A stretch of DNA of 64,000 bases from the NCBI GenBank assembly GCA_900074725.1, contig LT598461.1, forward strand, positions 1,116,001-1,180,000, written 5' to 3'. Of this stretch, positions 10,889-21,497 are shown one piece after another (position 1 is the first letter of the stretch; each line of letters starts with the position of its first letter). Below the pieces are notes generated by a model. That model saw only the letters and a program-made list of their open reading frames with translations. It was not told the origin of the DNA and did no database searches. Source of the DNA: Lachancea dasiensis (Eukaryota; Ascomycota; Saccharomycetes; Saccharomycetales; Saccharomycetaceae). The position numbers were made by a program, and so were the translations under genes.

Positions 10889-12172
10889 CTAGGCTGCAGG
10901 TTCTTGCAGGGGCTCTTTCTCTAGTTTCGAATCTTTCGACTTCTCTGGCTCTTCTGGGCTACCTGCAACAATCTTCAAACCTGCAAGTCGATTGACCATA
11001 TCAGTGTCTGCTTCTTGTTCTGTCCCCATTTTTTCAAGCTCTCGTTCAAGCTCGTCATCCGCTTGTTTATCAAGGTTGTCTCCCAAAATTTCACCAATCT
11101 TCTCATTCCTAAGATTTTCGGCCTTGATGTCCTCCATGATTTCTTCAATCTCGTCAACATCTCCCAAAAGAGTTGATATTTTCATTAGTGCCTTTCGACT
11201 ATTCTCGAATGTATTTTTCAAATGAACATTATCCATGGCGAGTTCAACCTCGTTCAAAAGCTGCTCCACACTTTGTAGACTTTGACAAGCCACTGTCATG
11301 TTCTTTTCAAGCAGCTTCTGAGTCCGCAGGCGTGTCTTTTGGATGTCTTTGGCCATACACTGTTGAACACTCATACTGACGAGCTCTTTCGAGATTCGTA
11401 TCCGTTCTTCTAGGTTAGCTACTTGTGCATTCAGCTGAGATTTCGTCTCCTTGAGGGAAGCTATACACACGTCGTCCTCTGACACGCCAAAACCGCCAAA
11501 CTTTGTCACGATCATACTGACATCATTACTGCAAACCTTAACGGTATCGGAACGTATTGTTATAAGTTTCTTGTGGTATTCCATGTACGCTAACATAACA
11601 TCAACCTCATCCGAATTCTTCAATTGAGTGTCCATACTAGTTATTGCGAGAAACTCTCGTCTCGAAAAAACCAAATCTGAATACCTAGTGGCATTCTGGC
11701 AGATACGGTGCCGAATAGCTTTCTCTATGGGCACATATTTCCGCTCCACCGTTGGTAACACCACATAACTTTGTTCTCGCAGGTAAGGCTGTCTCTCTGA
11801 GATTCTGGTCTTTGAGGAAGCTGAGATCATTGGCAAAATAGCACCAAGAGTCCATGTAATGGCACCAGAGATCTGGGTCCATCTCTTATTATTGCTCTTA
11901 AAATGGTCCATTGCGACGATGGATCCGTCTGCTACCAGCGCATCTAGAACCACGTCCAAACTTCTGGGTTCACCATTCTCGGGATTTGAAAGCCTTTTTA
12001 AAAGCCCATGACCGCATTGAAGTATTAAATCATCTAGTAGTAGTTGGTCCAATAGAAAATGCTTCCAACTCCTGACATTGGCCTCATAACCTTCGGGATT
12101 AAGTTCTTGTAATTGTCTAAAGTCTGAGTATAACGATGGAATCCTAGATCTAGGAAGGATTTTGCTCTCCAT
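10889..12172 (-). CDS. CHM7: ESCRT-III-like nuclear envelope protein Chm7
   Basis: A 427-residue homologue of Chm7 (about 450 in S. cerevisiae), an ESCRT-II/III hybrid recruited by Heh1/Heh2 to defective nuclear pores and nuclear envelope holes. The N-terminal half has a helical winged-helix-like region. From about residue 235 there is a Snf7-like helical region: a basic alpha1/alpha2 hairpin (KETKSQLNAQVANLEERI), then an acidic tail (EEIMEDIKAENLRNEKIGEI) ending in a lysine/glutamate-rich stretch. Location between UBX and MTR4 matches YJL048-YJL050. It is divergent from HSM3 with only 167 bp between starts. Confidence 0.87.
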   Translation of the reverse strand: MESKILPRSRIPSLYSDFRQLQELNPEGYEANVRSWKHFLLDQLLLDDLILQCGHGLLKRLSNPENGEPRSLDVVLDALVADGSIVAMDHFKSNNKRWTQISGAITWTLGAILPMISASSKTRISERQPYLREQSYVVLPTVERKYVPIEKAIRHRICQNATRYSDLVFSRREFLAITSMDTQLKNSDEVDVMLAYMEYHKKLITIRSDTVKVCSNDVSMIVTKFGGFGVSEDDVCIASLKETKSQLNAQVANLEERIRISKELVSMSVQQCMAKDIQKTRLRTQKLLEKNMTVACQSLQSVEQLLNEVELAMDNVHLKNTFENSRKALMKISTLLGDVDEIEEIMEDIKAENLRNEKIGEILGDNLDKQADDELERELEKMGTEQEADTDMVNRLAGLKIVAGSPEEPEKSKDSKLEKEPLQEPAA

Positions 12173-12185
12173 TGATGCTATTATG

Positions 12186-12193
12186 GGTGGCGA
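12186..12193 (+). promoter_or_regulatory. PACE-like element in CHM7/HSM3 promoter
   Basis: GGTGGCGA resembles the Rpn4 site GGTGGCAAA and lies 147 bp upstream of HSM3, a proteasome-assembly chaperone gene. Functional assignment is inferred. Confidence 0.4.
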
Positions 12194-12339
12194 TAGGTAT
12201 TGTCATTAGCGAGTACCTAAGCAGCATCTCAAGATTAATTAAACTGAAGCTTAGCGGATACATATAAATATTATACTTATATCAATTATCAGCATAAAGC
12301 AACACCGATCGAAGCCGATTTGAATATCAATCTCCTAAC

Positions 12340-13770
12340 ATGTCAAGCCATCGGGAATTGTTGAATCAAATGAACAATTGCATAAATGCTGGTGAAATCA
12401 TTGAACTTAATGGTCTTCTACGGAAAGCTCATCTTCAGCTAGCCAATGCTACGAATTTAGAAGGAGCAGAGACACCTGAGTTTTTGACTAAAATGAAATC
12501 CTTACTGAGTCAAGAAATAGAGTCTGAGTTAGATTATGACAGTGCAATCGAAATATTCGCGCAAGCTCTGGAATTGGTCTCATTTGACCTAATTTTGGAA
12601 CTCTTCAGCGTCCAAGATTTAGTGCTCGCCCTCCAGAGTAACGTGACGGGTCTCGTCAGAATTGCTTGTAAGGCGCTACAAAGGTCAGACCCCAAGGGAC
12701 TTTTTGCCAGCTCTGGGCTTATAGATGTCTTACTCTTGCAGTTATTTGAACCAGGCACAGACTTAGGCATTGTAACGGAGATTGAAAGTGTCTTTGAAAG
12801 TTTGGTTAGTGACACTTTAATAAGAAGACGCATCTTGAGCGATAATGTCAGTCTTTTGCTAAGAATAAAGTTGCAGGGTGATCCGATTCTTCTAAGCAGA
12901 CTTTTGGATCTTTTGCAGGTTCTCGTTCTATTCGCAGACTGCAGTGAGCTTAATGAGAAACTCTTCATCTTCTGCGAGGAAGACATTCGCAAGAGCTTGG
13001 ACTCGGATATTTTTGCATTCATTGCCATAACAAACTACTACAGCGCGCTGTTAGCTTCGATCCGATCTGAAAAATGCTCTAAACACGGTGGTGCCTGGAT
13101 TCGCACACATACAATGGACGTGGTGCTACCAACATATGGGAGCCTTTTCGCTAATGCAGAAAATGATTCAGTTGCTAAACTCTATGGGAGACAAAGCATT
13201 TACAGTTTATTCAAGGAAATATCATTCTTGGATGACTTTGGATACTTCGAGCGCCTCGAAAGTGAGTATCTACATCTAAGCCCGTCAAACGCTGACTACG
13301 AGGAATTTTTGAAGTTTGTTAATCCAGAATATTTAATTCACTACCAAAGGGAATCTCTACTGCACCATATACAAGTCACGCCATCTCATTTGGCGGCAAT
13401 AAGGAACCTCATATCCAGCCTATCGTCTTTCGAACTGCTGAAACCAAAACTTACAGCCGATCGCATTTTGGATATGCCTTACTATGAACAAATGGTCTTA
13501 CTACAGAAGCTGACGGAATTTGGGTACTCTGCGGAATACCTGTTGCTCAGCCTTTCGAAAGTCATGTCTCATTTACTCGATGACAGTTCTGATCCCGTAA
13601 CTGAGCCCCAATCGTTTGAACTAAGACGCACCGTTTTAGAGAATTTGCTGTCTTTGGGAGATGACGCCTTAAACGTTTGGGCATTGCCTATAAAAAAGGC
13701 ATACAGATCCATTATGACTGGTGTAGTTGATAACGGAGACTCTGCCCAAATCGCCGACACGTATCTATGA
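12340..13770 (+). CDS. HSM3: Proteasome base-assembly chaperone Hsm3
   Basis: A 476-residue homologue of Hsm3 (S5b; S. cerevisiae 480), which binds the C-terminal domain of Rpt1 and helps assemble the 19S base; it was also named for a mismatch-repair phenotype. The sequence is all-helical and leucine-rich throughout, consistent with ARM/HEAT repeats, with no catalytic motif. The first ATG (12340) is used. The assignment rests on length, helical character and position: YBR272C sits beside UBX7 in S. cerevisiae, and here it sits between CHM7 and MTR4. It converges with MTR4, only 36 bp apart. Confidence 0.82.
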   Translation: MSSHRELLNQMNNCINAGEIIELNGLLRKAHLQLANATNLEGAETPEFLTKMKSLLSQEIESELDYDSAIEIFAQALELVSFDLILELFSVQDLVLALQSNVTGLVRIACKALQRSDPKGLFASSGLIDVLLLQLFEPGTDLGIVTEIESVFESLVSDTLIRRRILSDNVSLLLRIKLQGDPILLSRLLDLLQVLVLFADCSELNEKLFIFCEEDIRKSLDSDIFAFIAITNYYSALLASIRSEKCSKHGGAWIRTHTMDVVLPTYGSLFANAENDSVAKLYGRQSIYSLFKEISFLDDFGYFERLESEYLHLSPSNADYEEFLKFVNPEYLIHYQRESLLHHIQVTPSHLAAIRNLISSLSSFELLKPKLTADRILDMPYYEQMVLLQKLTEFGYSAEYLLLSLSKVMSHLLDDSSDPVTEPQSFELRRTVLENLLSLGDDALNVWALPIKKAYRSIMTGVVDNGDSAQIADTYL

Positions 13771-13806
13771 GTCAAATGCCATATTGTGTATATGTTATGA
13801 TAATAA

Positions 13807-16800
13807 TTACAAATACAATGAACCTGCGGAAACAATATCTCTGTGGATCAAGTTGAGCGCTGCTTCCATCTTTTCCCTTAACATAGCATTCCCAATGGTG
13901 TTTGCAACATCTACCAGTTCCTTTATGAGTTCTTCTAAACGCTTGAACATTCTGATTAGAGATCCTTCATATACATCCGTCATTTTGCAAATCTGGGTGA
14001 AAGTGGCGCCTTTACACCATTCGAAAACCACCTCCATAAGTTCATGTCTGAAGCTTTCCACATAGTCTTTCTCAACTATCTCAATTTTAGAGTCCTTCAC
14101 TATTTTGGCGATCTTTCCTGCAACTTCCCTCATATTTTTCAAAGGTTCGGCCAGCTCTGGCTTTAACCTTGGTGCCTCTTTACAACGTTCTTGAAAGGCA
14201 AAACAAGACAATAAAGCGGCGGACTGTTCTGGCGTTAGGTCATTAAAGTTACCATTGAAAATCAATTCGGTTAACAGAAGTTCATCACCACTGGAAATTT
14301 CGCAGGCAACTCGTCCCTTCAATTCTATCACATCGCTTTGAGTTGAAAAGCCTAGACGACGCAAAACCCTCTTACGACGACGTAGGTCATCTAATTGAAT
14401 AACGGCTTGAGCTTCGTTTATTTGCCTTGTCAACTGCTTGATCTCCTCATTGACTGCAACTTTCTGGTCATACTTCTTGTATAGATCAACTAGTTTCACT
14501 GAACCCGCCAAGGGGTTGGCGTTCTGTCTAGATGTCAACACGTCGCTTTTTTGTAGTAGTTTTTTGAAATCCTCATCCTCAATTTTCATATTCTGGACGG
14601 GGTCGATTAGTGGCACTGCATCAGGAAATCTACGCCTAACCTCTTTCAATGATTTTCCAACAACATCTCGTTGACTACTGGCGCGTACGTCGCTTGGCAT
14701 GTAAAGTCTCAAGTTTCCTACACTCTTAATCGAGCTCAAAGTAATAGGAAGAATGGTAGTAATCGACTTTTCCCCGGGATAAGCTGGTCTGATACCCTCT
14801 GGGAAAGTCGGATTGAACGGCTTGATTAAGTTGACAGGAGCGTCCACATACATGGTATTAACAACGACGTTCACAATGTACGATTCGTGATCAGAAAAGG
14901 TTGCCGTGGGATCGCGCTTATTTGTACGTTTGGCAAAGTCAATCACAGCAGCCCACCCATAGTTGAAGTTGGGGGCTACATTAACCTCAACAAGTCTTCC
15001 AGGCTGTAAAAAGCTTAGAATATTTGCCGGATGTGTGACAATATGGCGGATATCGTTAGCATAGCCGTCCAAAGTTTTCTGAATTTCCCAATAATCCTTG
15101 ATGTTCTGTTCGTCTTCGATAACAATCTCTTTAGACTTGAGTGTTAGTTCAGTGAGCTTCTTCTCCATGATGGGTACTGAGGTAACATTTTGAAATTGAA
15201 AAAACGAGTGCTCCAGCATAAACTCCGGGGATATCCCCTCTACCCTCATCAAATTCAGAATCATATTGTAACCAAGATGGAATGCGGAATCTAATCTGTC
15301 AGCTTGACCTTTTACCATGCCCTTTGCCACTTGAGGTTCCATCTTTTCGTCAATCATCATGATGACGATACCACGATCATCTAATCCACGACGACCCGCA
15401 CGACCCGACATCTGAATATATTCACCACCAGATACCCAACGAAATTGCTTGCCATCCCATTTTCTTACACTCGTGAAAACCACCGTCTTCGCAGGCATAT
15501 TTAAACCTATTGAGAATGTCTCTGTCGCAAATAAAACCTTGAGAAAACCCTCCTGGAACAAAATTTCGATCACCTCTTTCAAGATAGGCAACAACCCAGA
15601 ATGGTGAATGCCTATGCCCCTCCTCAAAAGAGGCAAAATGTGTTTGATCTGTGGTAAGCCCCTGTCAATCTCAGGAAGAAGATCTACGGCATTATTGAAA
15701 ATCTTCGTTAGTGCTTCTTTCTCATCTTCCGAGTTGAAGTCCAATTTGGACATTTTTAGAGCCAGTTCCTCGCAGTCTCTTTTACTGAAAGAGAATACAA
15801 TAACGGGGTTGTATTTTTTCTTCCAGATCATCCTTACGATCTTGTAGATGTCGCCTTTGGAATCACCTTTGGAAGCCCCACCTTTATACGTTTGCCCCTT
15901 CTTGCCTCTCGAATTAGCTGAGTTGGAACTATCACCTATTTGGTTACTGATTGACGCCATAGCCTTCTGGAAATTTTCTTCTCTGAAGGTACTTTTTTCA
16001 TCGACTACCAAGTGTATACCGTCCCCATGGGCAGGAAATAGATAGTGTTGCAGAGGCGTTGGACGAAAGTCGGTGTAGACAATATGGCAAGGTTGAGAGT
16101 GAATCTTACAAATCCATTCGGCAAATTCCATGGCGTTAGGAATGGTGGCAGACAGAAAAACATAACGGACCTTGTCGGGTAGTAGAATGATTGTCTCTTC
16201 CCAAACTACCCCCCTTTCTTTGTCTCTCATATAATGCACTTCATCAAATATAACCCAAGCGACTTCTCTCATCACTTCACTACCTCTGTAAAGCATACTT
16301 CTCAAAATTTCAGTGGTCATAACCAAACAACCGGCATCGGGATTTATTGTGATGTCACCAGTCATCAAGCCTACATCACCAAAATCGGCTAAAAGCTCTC
16401 TATATTTTTGATTCGAAAGCGCTTTGATAGGTGATGTGTAGATAACTCTTTGCTTCTCTCTCATTGATTGTGCAATTGCATACTCGGCAACCACCGTTTT
16501 ACCAGCAGATGTGTGGGCGGAAACCAAAACGGATTCACCTCTATCTATACAGGAAATAGCGGTGTCTTGGAAAGGATCCAAAGTGAAAGGGTAAGTTCTA
16601 GCTTCATTCTGACGTTTGTGTTCCCCGATTGGCAAGTAATCATAGTTAGGCGGCAGAGCAACCTGATGTCTAACTTGATGAGAAAGCTTCAATTTACCAT
16701 CTTCCTCTACTTGAGTAGCATCACCAGCGCCTAGTCCATTCGATGCATTTATCTCACGGGAAGCCTCTTGTTCGAACGAGTCTGCCACAACGGGAATAAC

Positions 16801-17052
16801 GTCAGACTTCTTCTTCTTATCAAGCAACTTTTTATCGCCCTTAGCCCGTTTCGTTGGATTCTCCTTAGATTCTTCACCTTCTAGAACATCGTTTGCACCA
16901 GATTCGGCCTCCGAACTGTCTAGTTGACGTTTACTAGAACCATTTTCATTTGGCTCCAATTGTTGGTCATCCTGAACATCCGAGGGCTTATCTAACTCGG
17001 GAAGTTCGATAGATTTCTCATCAAAGACGTCAAAGAGCTCATCATTATCCAT
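13807..17052 (-). CDS. MTR4: Exosome-associated DExH RNA helicase Mtr4
   Basis: A 1081-residue Ski2-like helicase (S. cerevisiae 1073) of the TRAMP complex, which feeds RNA to the nuclear exosome for rRNA processing and surveillance. After an acidic and lysine-rich N-terminus (1-125) come motif [14 protein letters not shown] (178-190), DEVH (270-273), motif III LSATIPN, HHSGLLP and [15 protein letters not shown]. The arch/KOW insertion follows ([21 protein letters not shown] onward), then the C-terminal helical DSHCT domain ending in [15 protein letters not shown]. The acidic/KRAKG tract near residue 65 is a likely nuclear localisation signal. Upstream (17053-17758) is its promoter. Confidence 0.97.
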   Translation of the reverse strand: MDNDELFDVFDEKSIELPELDKPSDVQDDQQLEPNENGSSKRQLDSSEAESGANDVLEGEESKENPTKRAKGDKKLLDKKKKSDVIPVVADSFEQEASREINASNGLGAGDATQVEEDGKLKLSHQVRHQVALPPNYDYLPIGEHKRQNEARTYPFTLDPFQDTAISCIDRGESVLVSAHTSAGKTVVAEYAIAQSMREKQRVIYTSPIKALSNQKYRELLADFGDVGLMTGDITINPDAGCLVMTTEILRSMLYRGSEVMREVAWVIFDEVHYMRDKERGVVWEETIILLPDKVRYVFLSATIPNAMEFAEWICKIHSQPCHIVYTDFRPTPLQHYLFPAHGDGIHLVVDEKSTFREENFQKAMASISNQIGDSSNSANSRGKKGQTYKGGASKGDSKGDIYKIVRMIWKKKYNPVIVFSFSKRDCEELALKMSKLDFNSEDEKEALTKIFNNAVDLLPEIDRGLPQIKHILPLLRRGIGIHHSGLLPILKEVIEILFQEGFLKVLFATETFSIGLNMPAKTVVFTSVRKWDGKQFRWVSGGEYIQMSGRAGRRGLDDRGIVIMMIDEKMEPQVAKGMVKGQADRLDSAFHLGYNMILNLMRVEGISPEFMLEHSFFQFQNVTSVPIMEKKLTELTLKSKEIVIEDEQNIKDYWEIQKTLDGYANDIRHIVTHPANILSFLQPGRLVEVNVAPNFNYGWAAVIDFAKRTNKRDPTATFSDHESYIVNVVVNTMYVDAPVNLIKPFNPTFPEGIRPAYPGEKSITTILPITLSSIKSVGNLRLYMPSDVRASSQRDVVGKSLKEVRRRFPDAVPLIDPVQNMKIEDEDFKKLLQKSDVLTSRQNANPLAGSVKLVDLYKKYDQKVAVNEEIKQLTRQINEAQAVIQLDDLRRRKRVLRRLGFSTQSDVIELKGRVACEISSGDELLLTELIFNGNFNDLTPEQSAALLSCFAFQERCKEAPRLKPELAEPLKNMREVAGKIAKIVKDSKIEIVEKDYVESFRHELMEVVFEWCKGATFTQICKMTDVYEGSLIRMFKRLEELIKELVDVANTIGNAMLREKMEAALNLIHRDIVSAGSLYL

Positions 17053-17758
17053 TGCGAATAATGAAGTTGTGAAACGGTCCCGCTTATGTCTAGATCCTTG
17101 ACGTGCACGAACTTTTAGGCAGCAAGCTCATCGCATCGCATTTTCTGGTAGCCGGATCGTAACAAAAATTTTCGAGTTCTACATCACTTCTTCCGAAAGT
17201 GACACTCATTCAACAATAAACACTTCATTTAGGATATTGGCAAATCTACTTATCATACAAGGTTGGTAAAGCACCTCTTCCGAGTATCCTCGCACTCTTT
17301 TCTTCCTTCTAAATAATCTACGATATATTTTCAGGCCTTTATGAAGCCGAGTAACCTAATTAAATAGTTACTTTACTTTGCGGCCATGTGAGCTTCTCGA
17401 CCCTCGTTAAAGGACTTTCTCTCTGCCCTACATTTCTCTGTCGTGCCCTTCGTTTACTTACATTGTTGTAGTGGGTAACGCAACTTCCGCGAAAGAAAGA
17501 AGATTAGGTTTCTCAATGGAAACGATATGCTACCAGCAGACATTGTTGGGCGCTTGGTTACCTAACCACTCTGGGCTCGAAACCCTAAACTAGCAAAATT
17601 TACTTCTTGAAATTTTGGCCAAAATCCCAGCCGGTTTTCGGATATCGAAACTTTGTCTCCTGGGTGCCCACATAATCAACAACTAGGCTTATCAAGGAAT
17701 TTTGTAAAAGCTTTCTTATAGAAAAATCAAACGTTATGAGTGTCATTAGGGGGTGCGA
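17053..17758. other. MTR4 promoter region
   Basis: 706 bp between the MTR4 start and the IRC8 stop (same strand). TDH1, which lies near here in S. cerevisiae, is absent. No RNA gene or repeat was recognised. TTCCGAA at about 17200 is not accompanied by other centromere elements. Confidence 0.5.
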
Positions 17759-20023
17759 TTACACAATAGATAAATTTTGTATAGTAGTCCACTTTTCACG
17801 ATCATACTCGCTCATTACAGTGTGTGGGTAATCGTGATCGCTTTGCTTTGAAAATGAATTCGGTCTGCTTGCCTGACCCTCTTGACTATCGGACTCAAGT
17901 GAATTGTTGAGGTCAAGGTGTCGATCTAAGTTATGCTGGGACTTTTTAAGCTCTTTATCATTTGTGGCAGTAAAAATCGCGCTCAGTGCTCGTGAGTTTC
18001 GGTCACTTGGTGAGAAAGTGCTGTTGCGTCTTGATAAGGACGAAACAGATTTGGATGGAGAGTGCTTGTTTTGTAGGGTGTGTAGGTAGCTAAAATCGAT
18101 GCTATTTCCCCTATTATGTGGGTTTGAACCACCCTCTTCTTCATGTTTGAAGGATATGCCCGACAGAGAGACTTTTTTGCTAAGTCTTTTCAGCCTACGA
18201 CTTTTAGTGGGAGATGATTGTGTGGAGTGACTGAACCCATTTGCGCTGTTCCCTGTATGAAAAAATGTTGTTATTTGCGAGTTTGATCTGGAGTGATGTA
18301 TTTGGTTGGGTATACTCGAATTACCAGCATTCGTGAATACCGAACCAATTTTGGAAGGAGATTTGATGCTCCCTGCGGCAGAACCCGTTATAATCGAGTT
18401 AATTGATTTTGTGGGGGAGTGTGGGCCACTTTTAAAGCTCAAATCTTTAGAAAACCTTCTGACCTGGGCAAGAGAGTTCTCTTGCTTCAAAATATCATTC
18501 ATTATCTCGTTTTGAGTCTCGCTTAAATCATTTCCTCCTTCACTTTGTTTCAGTAATGCATCCAACGCGCTTACAGCATCTGCATTATCATTTTCGCCTT
18601 CCGGGAGACTCTCGAAATTGTACTTTGTCAGTGGGAAACTGAACTCATCCTTAGTCTTTAGCTCTTCGTTGGACTGGAATTCAAAACTTGGCATTAGCTG
18701 AGGAACATCTCGAAGAATTTGACGCTCGTTCTCCAAAAGCTTTTGACCATTTAATTCCCAGTCACCTAAGCTGACATTATGAAATAAAGCGGGAGAGCCA
18801 TCCATCTGGGGGCATCTGTCGGTTAAAATCTGAGGTTCGGGAATACGTGGTATTTCTTCTAGACCGTTTTCCATAAGAACGTCGTCAACATCGTCACATC
18901 CAGAGCTTGCCACAGGCGTAGATTGGGTGCTATTGTGAGCAGCCTCATGTGAGGTGGGACCTTCATAACCCTGTAAAGAAGGCGGTAAGAGAGCATTGTT
19001 GATTCTATGGACAGCATCTCTTTCCAATAAGAGAGCCTTGTTTACATTATCACATTTTTGTCCGTCAAGTAGAAAGCTTGATCGTATGCTTTTGGAGCTG
19101 GCGTCGTAGTTTTGTGAGCTATGAGCAACATTAACAAGACTCCTCGAGCCGTCGTGGATCGTAGAAAGCCTTGTAACGTAATGAGCATTGATGCTGTCTT
19201 CCGGAATTGCTAAGTCCGCTCCAGGCGGGCTCTTTGCCGACCTACTCATAGCCCTCATCCGTGCGAAAACGTCAATTTTAGGTTTCCTAGGTGTCCTTGA
19301 CGGGGTTTTGGGTTTAGAGGCGTCTAAAACCGGAGATTCCGGTGAATTTACTTGCATGTGCACATGATGCAATCCCAAATTATGCTTTAGAACTGAATTT
19401 ACCGAGAGGCACTCCGAACTGGAATACGTCGAAGGGTATTTGTTCATCCAGTTCTGTTGGCTGGTCAGCGCGGTAGTGTATTCATGGTCAGGAGTTAGCG
19501 TTTGAGCCGAGTTTTTCATGGTGACTGTTTTGTGCGCTTGTATATCATTTTTTTCGGCTTGCATCTCGTTTGACTGTTGCTCAAATTCCGATGCACACGA
19601 TTTCTGGTCACTGATTCGGTCTGACGTGTCAAAAGCTACTAGCAGATTGCTGAATAGCATGGTGGCCACTATCGCGCAGGTCTGTACTGATACCAGGTGC
19701 TCGTCCATTGTGGACAGCCTTGAGCTCGATATATCGCTCAGTAGGGTCCTAAGGTAGACGATAGTCGAAACAAAGCATACGACTAACGTGGCTATCGACA
19801 TCCACCTCAGCATTTGTGAGTTTGTTAAAGGGATGGTAAGTTGGACAAGGCCATTAGCTAGCAGTCCGCATGTAAGTACAATCAAGGCCGGTCTATTAAA
19901 ACAATGTTGTTGATTATCTCTGCACAATATAGCAATCGAGAAGGAGCCACCCACCAGACTTGCCAATGTCGAGAGCCCATGCTTGACCACTAGCATTCCC
20001 AGAGTACGCCTTTTTTTGGGCAT
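17759..20023 (-). CDS. IRC8: Bud-tip membrane protein, Irc8-like
   Basis: A 754-residue protein with about four hydrophobic segments in the first 150 residues (LASLVGGSFSIAIL, ALIVLTCGLLANGLVQLTI, ATLVVCFVSTIVYL, IVATMLFSNLLVA). A long serine, asparagine and proline-rich cytosolic tail follows, with many SP/TP and basic phosphosite-like motifs (KSPPGAD, SPTKSRRLKRLSKK). This layout and the position between MTR4 and PEP8 fit YJL051W/IRC8 (about 822 residues), a bud-tip-localised protein of unknown biochemical function. The tail is expected to diverge quickly, so identity rests mainly on synteny and topology. The first ATG at 20023 is used. Confidence 0.75.
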   Translation of the reverse strand: MPKKRRTLGMLVVKHGLSTLASLVGGSFSIAILCRDNQQHCFNRPALIVLTCGLLANGLVQLTIPLTNSQMLRWMSIATLVVCFVSTIVYLRTLLSDISSSRLSTMDEHLVSVQTCAIVATMLFSNLLVAFDTSDRISDQKSCASEFEQQSNEMQAEKNDIQAHKTVTMKNSAQTLTPDHEYTTALTSQQNWMNKYPSTYSSSECLSVNSVLKHNLGLHHVHMQVNSPESPVLDASKPKTPSRTPRKPKIDVFARMRAMSRSAKSPPGADLAIPEDSINAHYVTRLSTIHDGSRSLVNVAHSSQNYDASSKSIRSSFLLDGQKCDNVNKALLLERDAVHRINNALLPPSLQGYEGPTSHEAAHNSTQSTPVASSGCDDVDDVLMENGLEEIPRIPEPQILTDRCPQMDGSPALFHNVSLGDWELNGQKLLENERQILRDVPQLMPSFEFQSNEELKTKDEFSFPLTKYNFESLPEGENDNADAVSALDALLKQSEGGNDLSETQNEIMNDILKQENSLAQVRRFSKDLSFKSGPHSPTKSINSIITGSAAGSIKSPSKIGSVFTNAGNSSIPNQIHHSRSNSQITTFFHTGNSANGFSHSTQSSPTKSRRLKRLSKKVSLSGISFKHEEEGGSNPHNRGNSIDFSYLHTLQNKHSPSKSVSSLSRRNSTFSPSDRNSRALSAIFTATNDKELKKSQHNLDRHLDLNNSLESDSQEGQASRPNSFSKQSDHDYPHTVMSEYDREKWTTIQNLSIV

Positions 20024-20250
20024 TTCGTCCTATCGATCAAATCGAGATCACTCCAGTACACAGAATATATCGACAACTGCTAAAATAACTGGGGCAAGTT
20101 CTCAAGGTATCACCAGACGTGGTCGAAAAGTTTTGGTTGTTCTCCATCAATTGATGTTCTTGATATTTGTTGATGTTTATCATATTCCCAAAGGGGTTCG
20201 ATATGCTTATATAATCAGATGATAGATTCGATTATAGCCCAAAAAAACAA

Positions 20251-20275
20251 AAAGGAGATATTCGCCATCTCCTTT
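20251..20275. repeat. Perfect 9-bp stem hairpin
   Basis: AAAGGAGAT, a 7-nt loop, then ATCTCCTTT. It lies between the PEP8 stop and the IRC8 start, both on the minus strand, and could form in the PEP8 3' region or the IRC8 promoter. Function unknown. Confidence 0.6.
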
Positions 20276-20561
20276 AATCGTTCATCGGTCCAAGTATAGC
20301 TGGTGTTTATCAGGGCTCAATTGTAGATTTCGTTAGTCATCATGCTTTTTCTACAGCAAAGCAATGGGCCCTAATTGATACTATTTTGCTAACAAACATG
20401 AGAGGGTGTGAGAAGATAGGTGAGCAATTTGCTCCTTTTCCTTACTTCTCGATGGCTGTTTGGTAAGCTACCTCGACTATAATCAAATGACGACACGCCT
20501 TGGGAAGGCACACGAGCAGTTTGTCAATACTCTATGGTGCACACTCAAAAATGTTAAATTA

Positions 20562-21497
20562 TCAGGTGCGCCTTCGGTAGAGAGTGATCTCTGACTGCTT
20601 GAAGTACCGTCGGCCATCCTCGTCAATGATCACCAAACTCAAGTAATTTTTGATGCTGAAATGGTTGAAGTTGCTAGTAGGTGTTAGTTCGTAACCCCCT
20701 AGAAAAAGTCTTATTGGTATGGTTTCGCCTTTTACCGGAGAACCGTCCATGATCTCGTAGCGGATGGATGTGGAGTCTGAAAGTTGGTTGGGCTCCAGTC
20801 CGCATGTCTCTCGCGTTATTACGCTGAGCTCCATATGCTTGACCTTGAGCCTCGTCAACAGAAAATAAATCCTCCCAACAATTACGTCCTTGAGGGAAAA
20901 GTGGGGCTTTGAATACTCGAATTCTATGTGCAGGCAGTTCTCAATCCCGATATCAAGCTTCACGGGCATATCCTTGTCCGCTGTTTTGGACACCGCAGCT
21001 GGCATAGGATCTCTATTATAAAGCAGACACCAAAACGGCTTATGTTTGACGATGTCTGTGGACTTTCGTAACACTGTAACTTTCACGTAGTAAGAGACGT
21101 CGACATTTTTACCCCGGTACGACTCGTAGCGCTTCTCCACATCTTTGAAGTTAAACGGGAAGCTTTGGGAGTGAGTCAGTTCACCATGCGGGCACAGATC
21201 GGCACTCATACTCAAAAACGTTTCCACTGGACGCTTTTTCCGTTCAGAACTGGATTTCGATATATCGACGCTACCCACCAAACTAACCTTGACACCCAAA
21301 TGCTCTAGTTTTTTGCCTTCTTTTACTCTCAGAGTAACTATTCCACTAACACTTTCGCCGTCCTCGTAAACAGGAAATCGGTCCTTCAGCGTTCTTGCCG
21401 CGTGATTATCAGCATTGGCAATTTCGACGTGCTTGCGCGATTCCTCACCGTCCAATAAAACCTCGATATCAATTGGTGACTTGAAGAAGATACTCAT
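20562..21497 (-). CDS. PEP8: Retromer subunit Vps26/Pep8
   Basis: A 311-residue arrestin-fold retromer core subunit that with Vps35 and Vps29 sorts Vps10 from endosomes to the Golgi. The sequence begins MSIFFKSPIDIEVLLDGEES, matching the known Pep8 start. An in-frame ATG 63 bp upstream (21560) would add 21 residues with no family counterpart. Other signatures are PVYEDGESVSGIVTLRVKEGKK and LFLGGYELTPT. It is shorter than S. cerevisiae Pep8 (379), which has a longer serine-rich insertion after the first strand block; here that stretch is only SSSERKKRPVE. The promoter faces the large gap to PUN1. Confidence 0.93.
   Translation of the reverse strand: MSIFFKSPIDIEVLLDGEESRKHVEIANADNHAARTLKDRFPVYEDGESVSGIVTLRVKEGKKLEHLGVKVSLVGSVDISKSSSERKKRPVETFLSMSADLCPHGELTHSQSFPFNFKDVEKRYESYRGKNVDVSYYVKVTVLRKSTDIVKHKPFWCLLYNRDPMPAAVSKTADKDMPVKLDIGIENCLHIEFEYSKPHFSLKDVIVGRIYFLLTRLKVKHMELSVITRETCGLEPNQLSDSTSIRYEIMDGSPVKGETIPIRLFLGGYELTPTSNFNHFSIKNYLSLVIIDEDGRRYFKQSEITLYRRRT

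Noticed and set aside
17190-17215. TTCCGAAAG resembling the CDEIII core upstream of MTR4
   Set aside because: No T-rich left arm, no CDEI and no AT-rich CDEII nearby; taken as chance.
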